From NCBI GenBank assembly GCA_034716535.1, contig JAYEJW010000613.1, positions 1 to 5,462 on the forward strand: DNA of 5,462 nt, read 5' to 3'. The notes beneath the pieces were generated by a model, which was not told where the DNA came from, did no database searches, and saw only the letters and a program-made list of their open reading frames with translations. Shown one piece after another: positions 5,178 to 5,462 of the stretch. Positions within the stretch are counted from its first letter, which is position 1, and every line of letters starts with the position of its first letter. The stretch is from JAYEJW01 sp034716535. GTDB lineage: Bacteria; Pseudomonadota; Gammaproteobacteria; Chromatiales; Chromatiaceae. Made by a program: the position numbers and the translations under genes.

Positions 5178-5462
5178 ATGCTCGGCTGGAGAAGACGAAA
5201 TGTAGCTTGCGTGCTGCATCTGTTCGCCGCATCAGCGCTTTTCAGCGGCGCGGCGCTCGGGGTCGGCGACGACGCCAGAATGGCCCGAAGTCTGCGTCAC
5301 TCGGGCGTCATCATGCCGCTGGAGCACTTCATCGATCGGGCGCGCCGCATCCACCCCGGGACCCTGATCGATGCTGGGCTGCGGTATGAGGGAGAGCACC
5401 ACGGTTACGTCTATGAGATCTTTCTCCTCGACGCCAGGGGGGAGGTCTGGGAGTTGGAGTTC
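5178..5462 (+). CDS. Secreted PepSY-domain protein, N-terminal part
   Basis: The frame is open from ATG 5178 to the right edge (95 codons), so the C-terminus is missing. AAGGAG at 5165-5170 lies 7 bases before the ATG. Residues 1-28 look like a Sec signal peptide: RRR at 5-7, a hydrophobic core (VACVLHLFAASALF) and a likely cut after ALG. The mature part has the PepSY pattern: SGVIMPLEHFIDRARRIHPG, then TLIDAGLRYEG, then YVYEIFLLDARGEVWELEF. PepSY proteins of this size are periplasmic and often lie just upstream of a response regulator/histidine kinase pair, so such genes may follow beyond the window. It is transcribed away from the cytochrome, and the two share a 230-bp promoter region. Confidence 0.85.
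   Translation, partial: MLGWRRRNVACVLHLFAASALFSGAALGVGDDARMARSLRHSGVIMPLEHFIDRARRIHPGTLIDAGLRYEGEHHGYVYEIFLLDARGEVWELEF

Noticed and set aside
5013..5219. Minus-strand open frame of 68 codons in the cytochrome-PepSY gap
   Set aside because: Overlaps the well-started PepSY gene, lacks a ribosome site and has no recognisable features.
5105..5389. Plus-strand open frame of 94 codons over the PepSY gene start
   Set aside because: It is out of frame with the PepSY protein, Arg/Gly/Ala-rich at the end, and lacks a ribosome site. The frame from 5178 has AAGGAG, a signal peptide and a PepSY pattern.

Overview
The window looks like a chromosomal piece from a high-GC, Gram-negative bacterium, most likely a proteobacterium and possibly a gammaproteobacterium. 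The evidence is the GC-rich third codon positions, Shine-Dalgarno-led genes, Sec signal peptides, a nine-heme c-type cytochrome that needs a periplasmic cytochrome c maturation system, and a PepSY protein of proteobacterial type. I cannot name the genus. I see no CRISPR array, insertion sequence, phage gene, tRNA or rRNA.

Layout from left to right. (1) Positions 1-1528, minus strand: most of a membrane receptor cut by the left edge. It has a transmembrane helix, a dCache-like sensor, a second transmembrane helix and a cytoplasmic AlbA_2/Schlafen-type domain. A perfect TATAAT lies 8 bases before its start codon, which suggests leaderless transcription. (2) Positions 1529-1675: a divergent intergenic region with a near-perfect 21-bp hyphenated palindrome. 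(3) Positions 1676-2422, plus strand: a two-gene unit encoding a membrane-anchored bacterial PH-domain protein (GTG start) and a small membrane protein with about three helices. (4) Positions 2423-2658: a convergent gap with a strong intrinsic terminator for the minus-strand cytochrome, a second hairpin just before it, and a faint coding-like trace. (5) Positions 2659-4947, minus strand: a 762-residue secreted multiheme cytochrome c with nine CxxCH sites behind a heme-free region of about 270 residues. (6) Positions 4948-5177: a divergent intergenic region with several short palindromes. (7) Positions 5178-5462, plus strand: the start of a secreted PepSY-domain protein cut by the right edge.

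The genes do not form one obvious pathway. The common theme is the cell envelope: a transmembrane sensor, two small inner-membrane proteins, a periplasmic or extracellular electron carrier, and a PepSY protein of the kind often found beside two-component systems. The most unusual item is the receptor. It joins a small-molecule-sensing dCache region across the membrane to an AlbA_2 domain, and it retains an acidic E-x4-E ... D pattern resembling the nuclease residues of animal Schlafen proteins. The cytochrome is the second item of interest, because of its heme-free N-terminal half and its extra, non-heme cysteines.
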